A stretch of DNA of 64,000 nt from Eopsaltria australis (lineage: Eukaryota; Chordata; Aves; Passeriformes; Petroicidae), in assembly GCA_034509425.1 (NCBI GenBank), contig JAVTVJ010000047.1, positions 310,001-374,000 of the forward strand. Direction: 5' to 3'. Under the pieces are notes generated by a model. That model saw nothing but the letters and a program-made list of their open reading frames with translations. It had not been told where the DNA came from and did not search any database. A program made the position numbers and the translations under genes. Every line of letters starts with the position of its first letter. Position 1 is the stretch's first letter. Below are positions 52,132-64,000 of this stretch, piece by piece.

Positions 52132-55100
52132 GGTCATTGTCCCAGTAACTACTGGTATATAGTACTCTGAAGCGAGTTTTGATTGGTAATTTAACAAGAT
52201 CTGGTAGATATGCCTGATGATTTTTTTTTTTTATCATGAAGTGTTCTCAGCCAAAAAGTGTTTTTTGTGGAAAATTCCCAACCAGTTCTACTACTAGCCA
52301 GACATCTGGAGTATTAGTTGGAGGTGTTTGTGTCTGGAATGACTGCTGAACCGTGAGAGATGTCACACCCTGACCTTAAAGCTAACCCCACAACCCAGCT
52401 GCATATCCTGTGGCTGCTGCAGGGATCAAAACCTTGAAATCCTTGCTGGTTTTCCCTGTGCACATACTTGTAGCACCTAGAGAAGGAAATGAAAGTATCT
52501 GTTCAGTGTGAGGCACCAGGACAAAGTTACAAGCTAGGTGCAGCCATCATAGCAAGGTTTAGTCTCCCTTAAGGAACAGGAAATATGACTGAATTACAGA
52601 GGCGTTTCCATATGCAGCTAAATCTACATACTGTGAGTCACAAAGAGCTGTGAACATGTAGTAATCACTGGGAACTAATAAACAGTGGGAAAGTTCACAA
52701 GGTGCCCTGGGTAACTACCCTGATTTCTACATGTATGCTTTATCTCTGCCACAGGGACAAGTATAGATGGAATGATGCTTGTGCTTCCTACTTGCCAGAG
52801 ACAGAATGTAGAGAACACACGGCCTGAGAGGAGAATGGCCAGGTCTAATGACAAAACCTCTTCTCAGTTGATCCTCACATTATTAATTAGCTCCTTGCTT
52901 GTCTTTTAGGTCTGTCTCTCCCAGCAGTCATCAAAAAAGAGTATCTTCATAGCTTTCTAGTTTACTCAAGTTGGGCTTACACTAGGTTGCCGATATCATG
53001 CCTCTGCCTGGGCAGGTGGATCCTTATGTTGTGCAGAATCAAGTCCTCGTAGCTTTGACAATAGACCTTTATCATCTACTGCAGACTTTACCTAAGAACT
53101 GAAATGTGTGCCATCTGAAAGAATGACCAACCCTTTGGGAAACTTCCCTCTTCAGCAGACTAAGTGCCAGTCTAATTTTTCAGACCAGATTCTTACACAA
53201 AGACGCTGCTGTGTACCCACTGGTCACATAAACCCCACTTTGCCTTGTTACTGCAACACAGGCATTAACACGTCCTACAGTGGATATAACATATGACTGT
53301 ATTTGACAAAGTCCCTTCAAAAGAAGTTGCAAATAATGGATGTGGTTTTGGGTTTTAAAAGGTCATTATTAAAATCATACTAAAGGAAGCAGTTGAGTGA
53401 AAATGACTGGAGGGCAGAGGAAAGTGAATTTTCCCTTAGAGCAGTCAAACAAAACTTGCAGTTTCCCACATGCCTGGGGAAATGTGCTTCAATCAGCTCC
53501 TCTCGTTTTGCATTTCCAAAGGCACTGGGCCAAACTGAGAAAGTGTAACCATGAACTATCCCACGTCCAGGGAATCGTCACAAGGGCTGACTTTCTCTCA
53601 CCATCTCCCAAGCATGCTGTCAAGAAAAAGTACCAAGCTTCCCTGAGATGCAGCTCTGAATGTCAAAGCTGTTGTGATGCTCCAATGCTGGTAAACCTGT
53701 GAGACTACAAGCTCTTGAAAGTCTCTTAATGCAAAGGTTTCTTTTGTGGAACTGTTTCTGGTTTTTTTCTTTTAACACAAGGACATTTCTAATTTCAAGT
53801 TCTGCAGGCTGAAGTAGGATATTCTATACCTTCTAGAGGCTGATGTAGACATTAGGTACAAGGCGAAGTTGCTAGGAGACCACAGATGGAGCAAGGAGCA
53901 TTGCAGTAAGGCAGCAGCTTTTCACTCAGGGCTGATGAGAATGCCTGCATCAGCAGTCAGCCCTTCACAACTTAAAACAAGCCAGACAACCTTTTGCTGT
54001 TGACGTAAAGATGTACATTCAGATAGGACCATTAAATTGTTATAAAACCAGCACACCACAACCTGAATAACAAGCAAGGCAAGAAACACTGAAAAGGATT
54101 ACATAGACAACACTTGCTACTCTCTCTCATTGTTTTTGAGAACGACCCCTTCACTTAGAAAATAAAAATCCCATTTATACAAACAAATGTTGGCACTTCC
54201 TACTTGTGTCCTGGACCTAAGTGGCATATCACTGAAATACAAAGGGGAATACTTAATGAACCAGCAGAAGATGCTATGCACGCTAAAATTCATTGCCCAT
54301 TTTCATGTGATTTAGAAAAGTGTGTCCCTCACTGTGGCCATAAACCATTACAATCCACAGAGCCCTTTTGACTCTTCTGTGCCCTTATTCACGAGTCAGA
54401 GTTCATGCTAATTAAAATTTACCACTTGGCAAGCAGAGATTACAGGTTTATCAAACTCAGGCATTCATAGTTTCAGTCATCATGATCACAGGTGTTTAAA
54501 CAGACAACATAAACCAAAACTAATGCAGCTGCATGGCGGTAAGGTCACACATCTTAGATATGCTAAACTAATGACTCTGCCCATAAAGCTTTGTATGTCA
54601 CCTATGAATGGAAAGCTGACGTATAGGAAGTCAGGGTCACACCTAAAACTCAAATGGAAAAGTTGTGACTGACCAAAGTTGTGAACCTGTATTTCAGTTC
54701 AGCTCCTTCCAATGGGGTCATCCATCCTGAGAGGTCATTAACCTGTTCACTGTTGAGGTAGGACTTACCTGACAAATATTAATTCATATATTTCGTTATA
54801 AAGTAGATCCTGAAAGCATGTCAGATGAATACAGACTAAATTTGCTCTCTTCATTTAAGAGGGAGATACAGTAACAAGTTCAGCCGTACCTGTTCACACT
54901 ACCAGTGTTTGAAATTAGATGATGTTAATGCCTACACTATTTGAGTGCAGCCTACAAATCCAGTAATAAAATACCTTTGGCAATGCAGATCTGAACGTTA
55001 GAAGCTTCAAGTGTGTCAAGTACTCTACCTTGATAATAAAGAAACTGAGCTGAGTACCACTTTATGTGCCATGCAAATACAAGGTCCCATCTACCTCACC

Positions 55101-57431
55101 TGGGAATAAATTAATCAAATTGAAGCCAGTATCAGCTAGAAATTTTCTGCACTACTCTGTTTAGAGTATTTCACAAACTAGTCATTAGAAAGTGAGTAAA
55201 AAGAAAGGTGAGGGTATATATTTGCTTCAGTTTGGGACTACAGTATTTACAGGTCTAATTCTTATATTATGGTAACATAAATAATTTCAAAGATACATGA
55301 CATTTTTCTGCCGTAGCAAAACATTTTACAACATGTTTTGAATTGCTGTTGTAGGGCTCAACCTCTATGTTTCAGACAAGAACACCTGCACACAACTAAT
55401 CTAGATAATTGTAGTTAATTTCAGCAGCTTCATGTAAATCATCTCGTTTTCCTCTGTGAGTTCCCAATTCTTATCTCTTCATGACCCTATTACATACACC
55501 CTCATACACCACAAAAATAAGCAGACAATTTTCTCTTGGGAAATCTCATTAGCGGAAACTAGGTATGCTCTGCCACAGCAGCCCTTTAAAAAAAATGAAA
55601 AGGAGGTCTTTTTCTTTGGGACATACACCACACATTGATTAATTAGTTGAGATTTGAAGCATGATAAAAAGTTATCCCAGTAATAATATTCTCCAGGAAT
55701 TCTATATCTGCATTGCAACATTTCACTGAAGGTCAATGCCCTGGAGAATTCTTCGTACAGTATTATCTCTAGCTATTAAAATTAATGTAATTCCACTTTA
55801 TCTAAAAAAAAATGTAGTAAAATATGAAGCACATCCTAAACTCAAGTAACACTCACTTAAATGTAGGAGGTAATTTTAAATCAATATTTTCATACTAAAG
55901 TCATAAAGCACTACATATAGTTAGTTGTAGAGAATGTAAATCAAAGGAGTGCTTCCAGAGTAAAATTCTATGCTGAAAGGATAAAAATGTATATCAAATT
56001 CTACATGCAGTGTCTGCAGCAAAAGCCTCTCTTTTTAAGTAAGGCCTTAGCTCATTCTAAAGTAATGAGATTTTGCATCTAGTAGAACTCAGTTTAAAAA
56101 AAACACACAGGGACCTGAAGCCTTCTCCATCACTTACAGGGGAATGATTAGCCCATTTTCTGTCACAAATATTTCTTTCTAAGAGGGCAGGCTGTGTTAC
56201 AACACTGGTGATAGGATTTGTGGGTGCTCCTATAATAGAGCTCGCTCTCTCTGCAAAATTTCTCATTACCCTCCAAGTCTCAGGCTTTTCACACAGGTAT
56301 AAGGAGTGCAGGCACAGAGTCTCCATCAGCTCATGCATTTGTGCTGCCTCTGGCTCTGCTGGAAGTGCCCAATGCCTGAGTCTGTGTAAGCTGCACACCA
56401 CGGTGCTCTCATCAGAGTGCTATGAGCTCTGACTCAGAGCAGGGCGCATCATCTGGGTATAAACCAGACCTGCTTCATGCACCTGGCCACTATCCTGGGG
56501 TCCATCACTGCTCACTGCCCACTCTGGCACTGCTCTAAGGGGCAGATTTTTCATAAAGTGTACATGGTTGTATAAACAAGTTATTTTTGTGATCACTATA
56601 ATGAAAATTTTTCATCCTAACTTTTTGAGATACTATGTGTCACTTAATAAGATATCCACTGCTATCACAGGGATGAACATTTCAAGAACTACAAAAAGTA
56701 AATCCTTGCATTTTGATGAATTCATCCTTGAGATGACAACAAAATATATCCATCCAAGTAATTTAGAATTTTCATAAACCATAATCATAAAGTTAGACAT
56801 ATCAATCTGAGCAACCATCAGTAATGGAACAGAACAATGTTGTTTACTCCTGAGATGAGAAGGTAGGCACCTCCTGTTTGTAGGAATTATGTTTGGAAAA
56901 ATTGCCTCAGACTTACTGAAGCACTTGTCTTACTTTTTCAAAATGGCTTTTAGACTGCTCTGAAGAATAAAGTCAGAATTTAGTCACAGCAAGTCATAAA
57001 AGCTGTCAAAGTTATTAAATGTTGGGCATGAGGAAAGCTGCCCTTTGATTCCAGGTTCTTTTCAAATAACCAAATCCTGATGTAGGTTTTTCAGTATAAC
57101 AGAATAAAATCTGCATTAGGATTTTTTATCCAACACACCTGTCAAGGACTCAGAAAATGTGACCTGTACTTGTTAACATGAATCACAGGTAAGAATTAAG
57201 GTCAAAATACAGCCAAAACCCTGCATTTGTTTTTGCCAACTGTATCAACAGGACCAGCTCAACGCACCCAAAATACAGTACAATTTAATTTGCTGTTTAG
57301 AAGTCAGGCCACAATGTGTACTTTGTTTTTAATGTTAATGAATATTTATATATTTTAATGACAAGGCTTAATTGTAAAGGCTGTCATGAGTAAGTCTCCT
57401 ATTGAGGTGCTGAGTCCACAGTAATTTTAGC

Positions 57432-57640
57432 AGGTACCTGAAGTTCAAGGAACCCCTAAGTAAGTCCAACTCCTGGCTTCACATGGGGCAACCTGAAAGT
57501 TAAGCCATATATTTAAGAGCACTGCTCAAGCACTTACAGGCTTGGGGCCATGACCACTTTCCTGCGGAGCTCACTGCAGTGCTTGACCACATTTCCTTAT
57601 ATCCAATCTGAACTTCCCCTGATGCTGCTTTAAGACATTT
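57432..57640 (-). mobile_element. Degraded CR1 LINE 3'-UTR fragment
   Basis: The plus strand resembles the complement of a CR1 3' region in the right order: AAGTCCAACTCCTGGC, a TTACAGGCTTGGGGCCATGA-like segment, CCACTTTCCTGCGGAGC, a TTTCCTTATATCCAATCTGA-like segment and CTTCCCCTGATGC. Insertions and substitutions are frequent, so this is an old copy, and both ends are vague. Confidence 0.8.
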
Positions 57641-59243
57641 TTATGCACATGGAACATTTGCTAATGGGAATCTGTGGCACAATGGGCCCCTTCATGGTTT
57701 TTTTAAATGAAAAACTGCCAACTAACAGAAATAGAGATCACTCCAGCCAATTTAACATTGTCTGGAAGGCAAAAGTCATGCCAACTGAATTTAGAAATAA
57801 TGAGTTTTTAACTGTGATGATCATTGGCATAGCCACTAGGAAAAACTATGCATTTCTTGCCATTTGTAGGAGACTCATGTAACAGAGTGTAGAAGCTCAC
57901 AGCACAGACATCCACATTTAGGTTAAGCCCATAGATTTCCCTTACAGACAACAGAAAAAGCACACATTTTTAGGGTGTGATTCATCTCATCCGAGAGCGG
58001 ACACCTAAACTAGGACAAACTAAAGTAGACTTCTCCAAAAGTCCTTATTGCAATAGTTTAAAGGGTAAATATATCCATGTGAGAGGAATCCTAATCCTAA
58101 TATATTTTAAAACAAATCAGAACATGCCTCTCTGAAAGACAAGCCTTATTTTTAAGCACAGCTTCTGGGTTAGGTACAAAGGTAACAACATTCTACAATA
58201 TCACCATCCCTCCTGCCCTGAAATCTATTGCATCTAAAACTGAAGACAAGACAATTAAGAAATGATGATGAGCTCAGTACCTCTATTTTCAGCTGAAGTA
58301 TGATGAACTGACTTTTTTTCTTCTGAATTCTAAAGGAGGTTTACTAACAATTTTTAAAAATATTTGGTTATTCCCAGCATTTTATTCTATACATATTTCC
58401 TCTGCAACGTCTTTAGAGTCTTTCTTTTACATGTTTTCTTATGCAGACAGTAAAAATATGAGGAATTTTCTGAAAAATAATGAGTGGTAATGAAAACAGT
58501 AACAAAATGTGAGTCTCAGAGTAAAACATACACCTTCAAAATTTCCCTACAATTGCAGCAATGACTCAAAAGAAAGTGAAAATATAAAGAGGCTGTAGAA
58601 GACAGCTCTCCCAGCATGTACCAGTGTAGTCAGCACATATTAATCAGCTATAGTTATTGGAAAAAGAAATAAAATTAATAAAAAATATGTATTTTAGGAG
58701 GATTAAATTAACACCTGTTTGAAATAGTCTTACATCAAAACTGAAAATGCTATGTCTTCTATGTATGTATGCTATGTATGTTCAGTCTTTTCATGCTTAT
58801 TTTGTGTTCAGTGAATGCTCACATGAAGCTTTAAAAGAATTTTCTTCAAGATCCATAGTCCAACATATTTTTTCAGAATAGTATTCTTTTGAATATGTTG
58901 GTATAGGATCAAAAGAAGCAGAACAGTAGAGGAACTTGAAAATGTTACAAAAGGACATCTGGTTTTCCCCCTCCTGCTATCTCCTGTACCAAAGTAGGGG
59001 AAGGAAATGGCATAGCATGGGAAGGAAACACATTAACAGTGAGAAAGCGCAGGCAGTCTACAGGTTCTTTTATGGAGGTTTACACCAATTTGGAAAAGAG
59101 CCATGTGGCCCATTAGAGCTGCAGACATGCTGATGCAACTGTAAATTTTCTAGCAATAAACAGATTTCTACCGACAGAACACAGTGAAATGAATCAGGTC
59201 CGTGTATCAGTGACTAGCTGAGAATAAAGAGCAAAGGGGTTAC

Positions 59244-59387
59244 CTTAATAGGGCTTCCATCTGGAGTGAGAACCTCTTCTGAAAGCTCCATCATCTTCAG
59301 TGCCATCAGGGCAATGGCTTTGGCATGACTAAGGCTTTTCTTATGGAGCCCTGCTGCAACACAGTACGCATCACCTATGGTTTCCAC
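59244..59387 (-). CDS. GUCY1A2: GUCY1A2 antepenultimate coding exon (cyclase metal-binding segment)
   Basis: The exon encodes exactly 48 codons in phase 0. It begins [18 protein letters not shown] and ends with LTPDGSPIK, with acceptor CTGCAG ending at 59388 and donor GTAACC at 59243. VETIGDAY holds one of the two Asp residues that alpha subunits use to bind the catalytic metal ions in the alpha/beta-1 heterodimer; the other Asp must be in an exon beyond 64000. Then comes the helix [19 protein letters not shown], typical of the family. The VAAGLHKKS form fits alpha-2 better than alpha-1, which has VAGG at this place. The splice junction to MRIG at 28696 keeps the domain intact. No damage is seen. 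Confidence 0.95.
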
Positions 59388-61537
59388 CTGCAGCAATCAG
59401 ACAAACCCAGTGTTACAGTACAATAATGAGAGGGGAACCCTGCCATTAGGGTTGCAATCAGATAGTTGCTTAAAACATGTGAGCAAAACATCCATAAATA
59501 AGCAATTAGACAAAAGAGCATAATTACCTGAGTCTGCAAACAGGTGCAGTCAAAACCCGACATATAATAGCAGAGTAGTTTATTACCATTATAACCCAAG
59601 ATGATTGTCTAGAACAGTGTATGGCATCAGCTGAGATATGACAATATTTTCCCACAGCAGTAACAGAGAAAATTGCATTTTCCTAAATAAGAAATTGCTT
59701 GCAGCTTTGTTTCATACTATCCTGGCTGAATTTGCTGTTGGGTAAGAATAGTGCTGCATAATTATAATTCAAAATTAGTATTTGATACGCTAGACAATTC
59801 TATCAGGAAGAGAAATAGAAAAAGCAAAACATCACCATAAAAAACAGTGAAGCCTATCTAACTTCTCATTAGTGGGTAGCTCTTCCTGGTATAATTTACA
59901 AATAGATGCTGCTGCTACAGACTTTTGACTGCACCTTTCTTCCTTATTTAACATAAGAATTCATGTCTGCTCTCTACTGTGCAGGCCATCTTACTCTGCA
60001 TTCCCTACCTCCAGGCACGAAGTACAGCAGACTGATCCCTCTGGTCTCCTCAGATAGGCCTTACTGCTCTCTTATCTTGATTTTCTTTAAAAAGAGCTGG
60101 CCCCCAGGAGGAAGTGGGAGCAAAATGAATTGCAGATGCCCTCTGGCTCTGGATAAAGGCAGCCTGAGAAACACTGCAGCCCTCAAGGTCTGCAGCTTTA
60201 TTTACAGCATTGTGTTTTGCAGTCTGTTTGCTCACACACCTGTAACATCCTAGCACAAAATCCATTAACACAGGCCCAAACAGACCTCAAGGATTAGTTT
60301 AGATTTTGTGACATAACTAATCTGGCTTTCACCCTGCACACAACACTACAGGAATGCCAGAAAATGCTTCACCAAAGACCAGGGTGAGAAGAAAGCAAGC
60401 ACTGAGAAAGGAGTTATTCAGAGAATAAATATAACTGATTCTTCTCTCAGCAGAGAATCTGTTAAGAACTAGGCCTAGACCTTCTCAGATTTATTTCCAG
60501 TCTTGATAAACTGGAAAGAGTATCCCAATAAAATTGTACCTGAAAAAGTAAGCATTACATGTAAATATACCCAGAGCATGAACCTAGAACAGAAGTACGA
60601 GCAAATACTTCCCATCATCAAACTTAATCTGCAGCAAGCCCACAGTGAAGTTTGCCACCTTAGCCTTTCTGGCTTATTGTGCAGGAGGATGTAAATACAG
60701 ATAAGAAGCTGAGGGTTTCCCATGAGCCGAGACAGCCATTAGAGCTCCTTCGACACCTCTGAAAGCTCCTGATAGTATTTGTATATAGAAAAAACATGTA
60801 GAAGCAATCAATACTGCTGTCTGCCTGCCTGTTTTACTCAAGCCATATCCAGGATCTCTGTCCACAAGAAGCAGAGACTACCAGTGCCCTGCAGTTTAGG
60901 AGTTTGCTGTTTTTCCAAAGATAAATGGATGGGCAAAACTAATGCAATGGCTGGTAAAAAACGTAGAAACTGAGAAAAAAATAAACAAGCACAGAGAGAA
61001 GAAGTATCAGAAGTTAAAAACACAGTCTGGAAGAAATAGATGGTAAAAAATTCTCTAAACTGGAAGGAAGAATAAGCAGAAATTCATTGCCATTGTTGAA
61101 AATCATGAATAAACAACAGCAGGAATAGACTCAAAGGGGTTACTATAGAAAGAGCTGAGTCTGTGATGTCAAATACAAAAATTAAATACAAATTCTGCTC
61201 CTTGTTGAATAATCTAATTTCAGAATGACTTTTCCACTAAAGTTGGTTGCATCGATCTGGGATCATATACTGTTCCTGCAGTGTTCAAATAAAACTATTT
61301 ATTTTGTTAGCTTCTTCCCCCCTGGAAATTTCCATAGCTGTAATTTAACAGCTGAATTCCACACACTGAATGTACTGTACTACCAGAAAAATGGAACTGA
61401 AGCTGCCTCATAATAATCTTTATATAAAAATTAAAACTACAATAATGCAATTACTCTTTAAAATGCTTCTCCTTATGGAGTTTATCTGACAGCAATATTG
61501 GAGAACCAGGGGAAGGACTAGGACTGCTTAGAATGAC

Positions 61538-61555
61538 CTATAGTTTAAACTATAG
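61538..61555. repeat. Perfect 18-bp palindrome CTATAGTTTAAACTATAG
   Basis: The sequence equals its own reverse complement over 18 bases with no spacer, and symmetry stops at the next base on each side. It lies in intronic DNA. Function unknown. Confidence 0.95.
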
Positions 61556-61782
61556 TGAGGAGTACTGACAGGGCTGCCTAATGATTTATATTTTGTGACC
61601 TTGTTTTCAGTCAATTCTAGGATTTTCCCCAGCTAAGCATTTAAGCTGAAATTTTCATTATGAGTACCTCCACCAAACTTTAACCTTGGTTCCATCCTCC
61701 TTCAAAATCAGATTTGACAAATCTTCCAAAAGGACCAGGAGTTCTTGTAACTGGCCTTTTCATTTGGTCCACTTGTATGGAG

Positions 61783-62545
61783 TCATAAAATCATGGAATG
61801 GTTTTTGTTGGGACATTTCAAGACTACCTAGTTTCAGCTCCCCTGCCACAGACAGAGACACCTTCCACTAGACCAAGCTACACAAAGTCTCATCCAGCCT
61901 GGGCTTGAACACTTCCAGGGATGGGGCATCCACAGCTTCTCTGGGCAACCTGTTTCAGTGTCTCAACACCTTCATTGTGAAGAATTTATTCCTTGTATCA
62001 AATGAAGTCACTTTTGGTTCATAACCAATGACTGTTGTCCTGTAACTACAGGTCTTGGTAAAATGTTTCCATCTTCCTTATAAGCCCCATTTATACACCA
62101 AAGGTCACAACAAGATCTTCTCTTTTCTAGGCTGAACAACCCAACTCCCCCAGCCTGTCTTCACAGGAGAGGTGCTCCAGCCCGCTGGTCATTTTCATGG
62201 CCCTCCTCCAGACTCATTCCAAGACATCCATGTCCTGCCTATGATGGGAGCTGGATGTAGTACTGCAGGTGGGGTCTCACCAGAGCAGAGCAGAAGGAGA
62301 GAATCACCTGCATTGACCTGCTGGCCACAGTTTTTTTGATGCATCCCAGAGTATGGCTGGCAGTCTGGGCTGCAAGTGCACAGTGCTGGCTCATGCCTAA
62401 TTTTTCACCTACCAATATTCCCAAGTCCTTCTTTGGAGGGATGGTCTCAATCCATTCATTCCCCAGTCTGTATTAATACTGGGAATTGCCCTGACTCAGA
62501 TATACAACCTTCACTTGGCCTCGCTGAACTTCACAAGGGTATATG
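61783..62545 (-). mobile_element. CR1 LINE, 5'-truncated, with ORF2 C-terminal remnant
   Basis: This is a reverse-oriented CR1 of about 760 bp. Its 3' end is near 61783 (ATAAAATCATGGAATGG, the complement of the terminal repeat plus CCATTC). The 3' UTR follows, and from 62239 to 62424 a minus-strand frame reads a CR1 ORF2 segment with MSQHCALAAQ, LGCIKKTVASRS and ALVRPHLQYYIQ-like residues. The copy is cut off upstream near 62545. It is similar in structure and size to the one at 21537-22340 but more diverged at the 3' end. Confidence 0.93.
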
Positions 62546-64000
62546 AGGACATTAAAATAGAGACTGCAACTACAGTGATACATTGCACTTCAGAATTTCA
62601 GGCTGTGCCCTTGAGTGAGTCAGATGCACACAGGGAAGAAGGGAATTTCTCTTGTCTCCTCTGAGGAGTAGCAATTGGACCAGAAATACAAAGCAGTGCT
62701 TATAGCTTGCTCCAAAGCATCCTCTGGGTAGATCCTGAAACTGTACACACCAGTGAGCAACCTATTCCATAAATATTCAAGTAAATGTCAATAGGATTAA
62801 AAGAAAAGGCAGGCACTACTCAAAGCGTCTAAAAATTGCTGCACTCAGATCTATTTGATACTCTTCAAGATGATGATATACAGCAATGAAATTCCAGAGG
62901 AAATCTCTACCATGTGATAAACTAGATTCTGATTTTTTCACTTTGTAATGTGATGATTGAGATGCATTAGTAGTAGTATATTTGATTTTTATATCCTTCC
63001 TAGATACATATACAGGAAAAGATATTTTGCTTTCAATCTTGTAAGGCTGGAATGCCTTATCCCGCTTCTTTTAAAAAATGAAATATATTCTGTTCTGAAT
63101 ATTAAAGCTGGTTTTGCATATAAACCATTAATAAGATTCAGTATATTATTTTTCTAATTAGATCATAGTTTCATACTGCTCTTAATAGTTCTAGCTACTC
63201 ACTGATTGCCTGACTTACTGTTACCAACCTTTCATCCCCTTTCACTGATTTACACTTACCACAGCCAGCTTCACTGGAGTTTTCATTAATTGGGAATTAA
63301 TACACAGTACCATAGAAGAGAAGTTGAACTTGGATTTCAAAATTAGACCAATCTCTAAGAACTGCATGATAGAATTTTTATTCTTAACTAACAAATGAAG
63401 AATCCAGGAAATATTGCAGCTACTTACACTTATATGTAAGCCTCCTCTAAAGCCTTCTGTAACTCTCAAGTCACTGGAAATTTCCAAATATTTTCCAGTC
63501 AGGCCCTCCACAAACCCCATTAAAGTTAATAATTATCTGAAGTGGTTTTATGTACTCTACAGTTCAGGAATACTTTCTAGGCAGTTATCCCAACACTGCT
63601 GAATACTGAAGAGTGATAATGCATGATGAGCAGGAAGCAAATAACTTCTGCTTTCGAGAAGTCATTTTCTATATACCCAGCCTCTGTTAGTCCTCAGCAG
63701 ATACTGTATGTCTGCTTAGACTATTAGATGTGAACAGTAATTTTTACAGAAGGTGAACCCTATATTAATTGTCTTACAGTCACTTATTCTTAGTTTATCA
63801 CCATTTGAGATGGAATATGACTTGCATATCAATTTGGTAGCACAGAAGTCAGAATTTAATTTCTCCAGTTCTAAAGTGTCCAGAGAACAGAGATTAATAA
63901 CCTGATCCCTGGGCAGCTCCAACAGTAGCTAAACCTTGTGTTGTCTTATGCTATTGAGAAAGTGGAAGTTCTAGTCAAATGATGTTCCATGGGTATAAAG

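Larger units (their letters stand above)
28697..59243 (-). other. GUCY1A2: GUCY1A2 intron within the cyclase domain (30,547 bp)
   Basis: On the minus strand the intron begins with GTAACC at 59243 and ends with a T-rich tract plus CAG at 28697. It falls between codons (phase 0), after the Lys of SPIK and before the Met of MRIG. It contains CR1 fragments at about 37567, 46236, 48388 and 57432, an older CR1/L3-like piece near 46525, a long inverted duplication at 33356-33763, poly-A at 36449 and several candidate conserved blocks. The remainder is AT-rich with only short chance open frames. I found no nested gene. Confidence 0.92.
59388..64000 (-). other. GUCY1A2: GUCY1A2 intron, partial (continues past the window)
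   Basis: This is the 3' part of the intron upstream of the exon that starts VETIGDAY. The acceptor has the form GATTGCTGCAG. Within it are a CR1 copy at 61783-62545 and a perfect 18-bp palindrome at 61538-61555. No exon of the upstream cyclase or coiled-coil region was found in the remaining sequence to 64000. Confidence 0.88.

Overview
This window looks like nuclear DNA from a bird. It is AT-rich, has very low gene density, and is littered with 5'-truncated CR1 LINE fragments. Several of these keep the avian-type CR1 3' end (the 'TTGGAAGGGACC' strand or its complement, with short ATTCTATG-like terminal repeats). I could not identify the species. The one gene I can support is GUCY1A2, the alpha-2 subunit of the nitric-oxide-sensitive soluble guanylate cyclase. 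It lies on the minus strand and only its last three coding exons are present.

Layout on the plus coordinate: 1-17794 is the 3' side of the gene, comprising a presumed 3' UTR immediately below 17795 and then flanking DNA with one (GGAT)11 microsatellite and no recognisable gene. The terminal exon is at 17795-18002, the penultimate exon at 28542-28696 and the exon before it at 59244-59387. The introns between them are 10,539 bp and 30,547 bp. The window ends inside the next upstream intron (59388-64000). The exons join in frame (phase 0, then phase 2) to give 168 C-terminal residues. These cover the second metal-binding Asp of the cyclase domain, the degenerate counterpart of the catalytic Asn/Arg pair, and the PDZ-binding C-terminus ETSL. 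The rest of the protein (H-NOX-like N-terminus, PAS-like domain, coiled coil and start of the cyclase domain) must lie upstream, beyond 64000.

The introns hold the repeats. CR1 fragments lie at about 21537-22340, 26592-26705, 37567-37698, 46236-46352, 48388-49062, 57432-57640 and 61783-62545. There is also an older CR1/L3-like piece near 46525 and a possible LTR-derived fragment near 20536.

The most unusual structure is a long inverted duplication inside the 30.5-kb intron. Arms at 33356-33490 and 33629-33763 match at about 90% without gaps, and they would fold into a long hairpin in the GUCY1A2 pre-mRNA. Smaller oddities include an 18-bp perfect palindrome (61538-61555), a triplicated 14-mer (22409-22471) and several AT-rich, homeobox/POU-like blocks that could be conserved enhancers. 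I found no operon-like system, CRISPR array, tRNA or rRNA, and no convincing second protein-coding gene.
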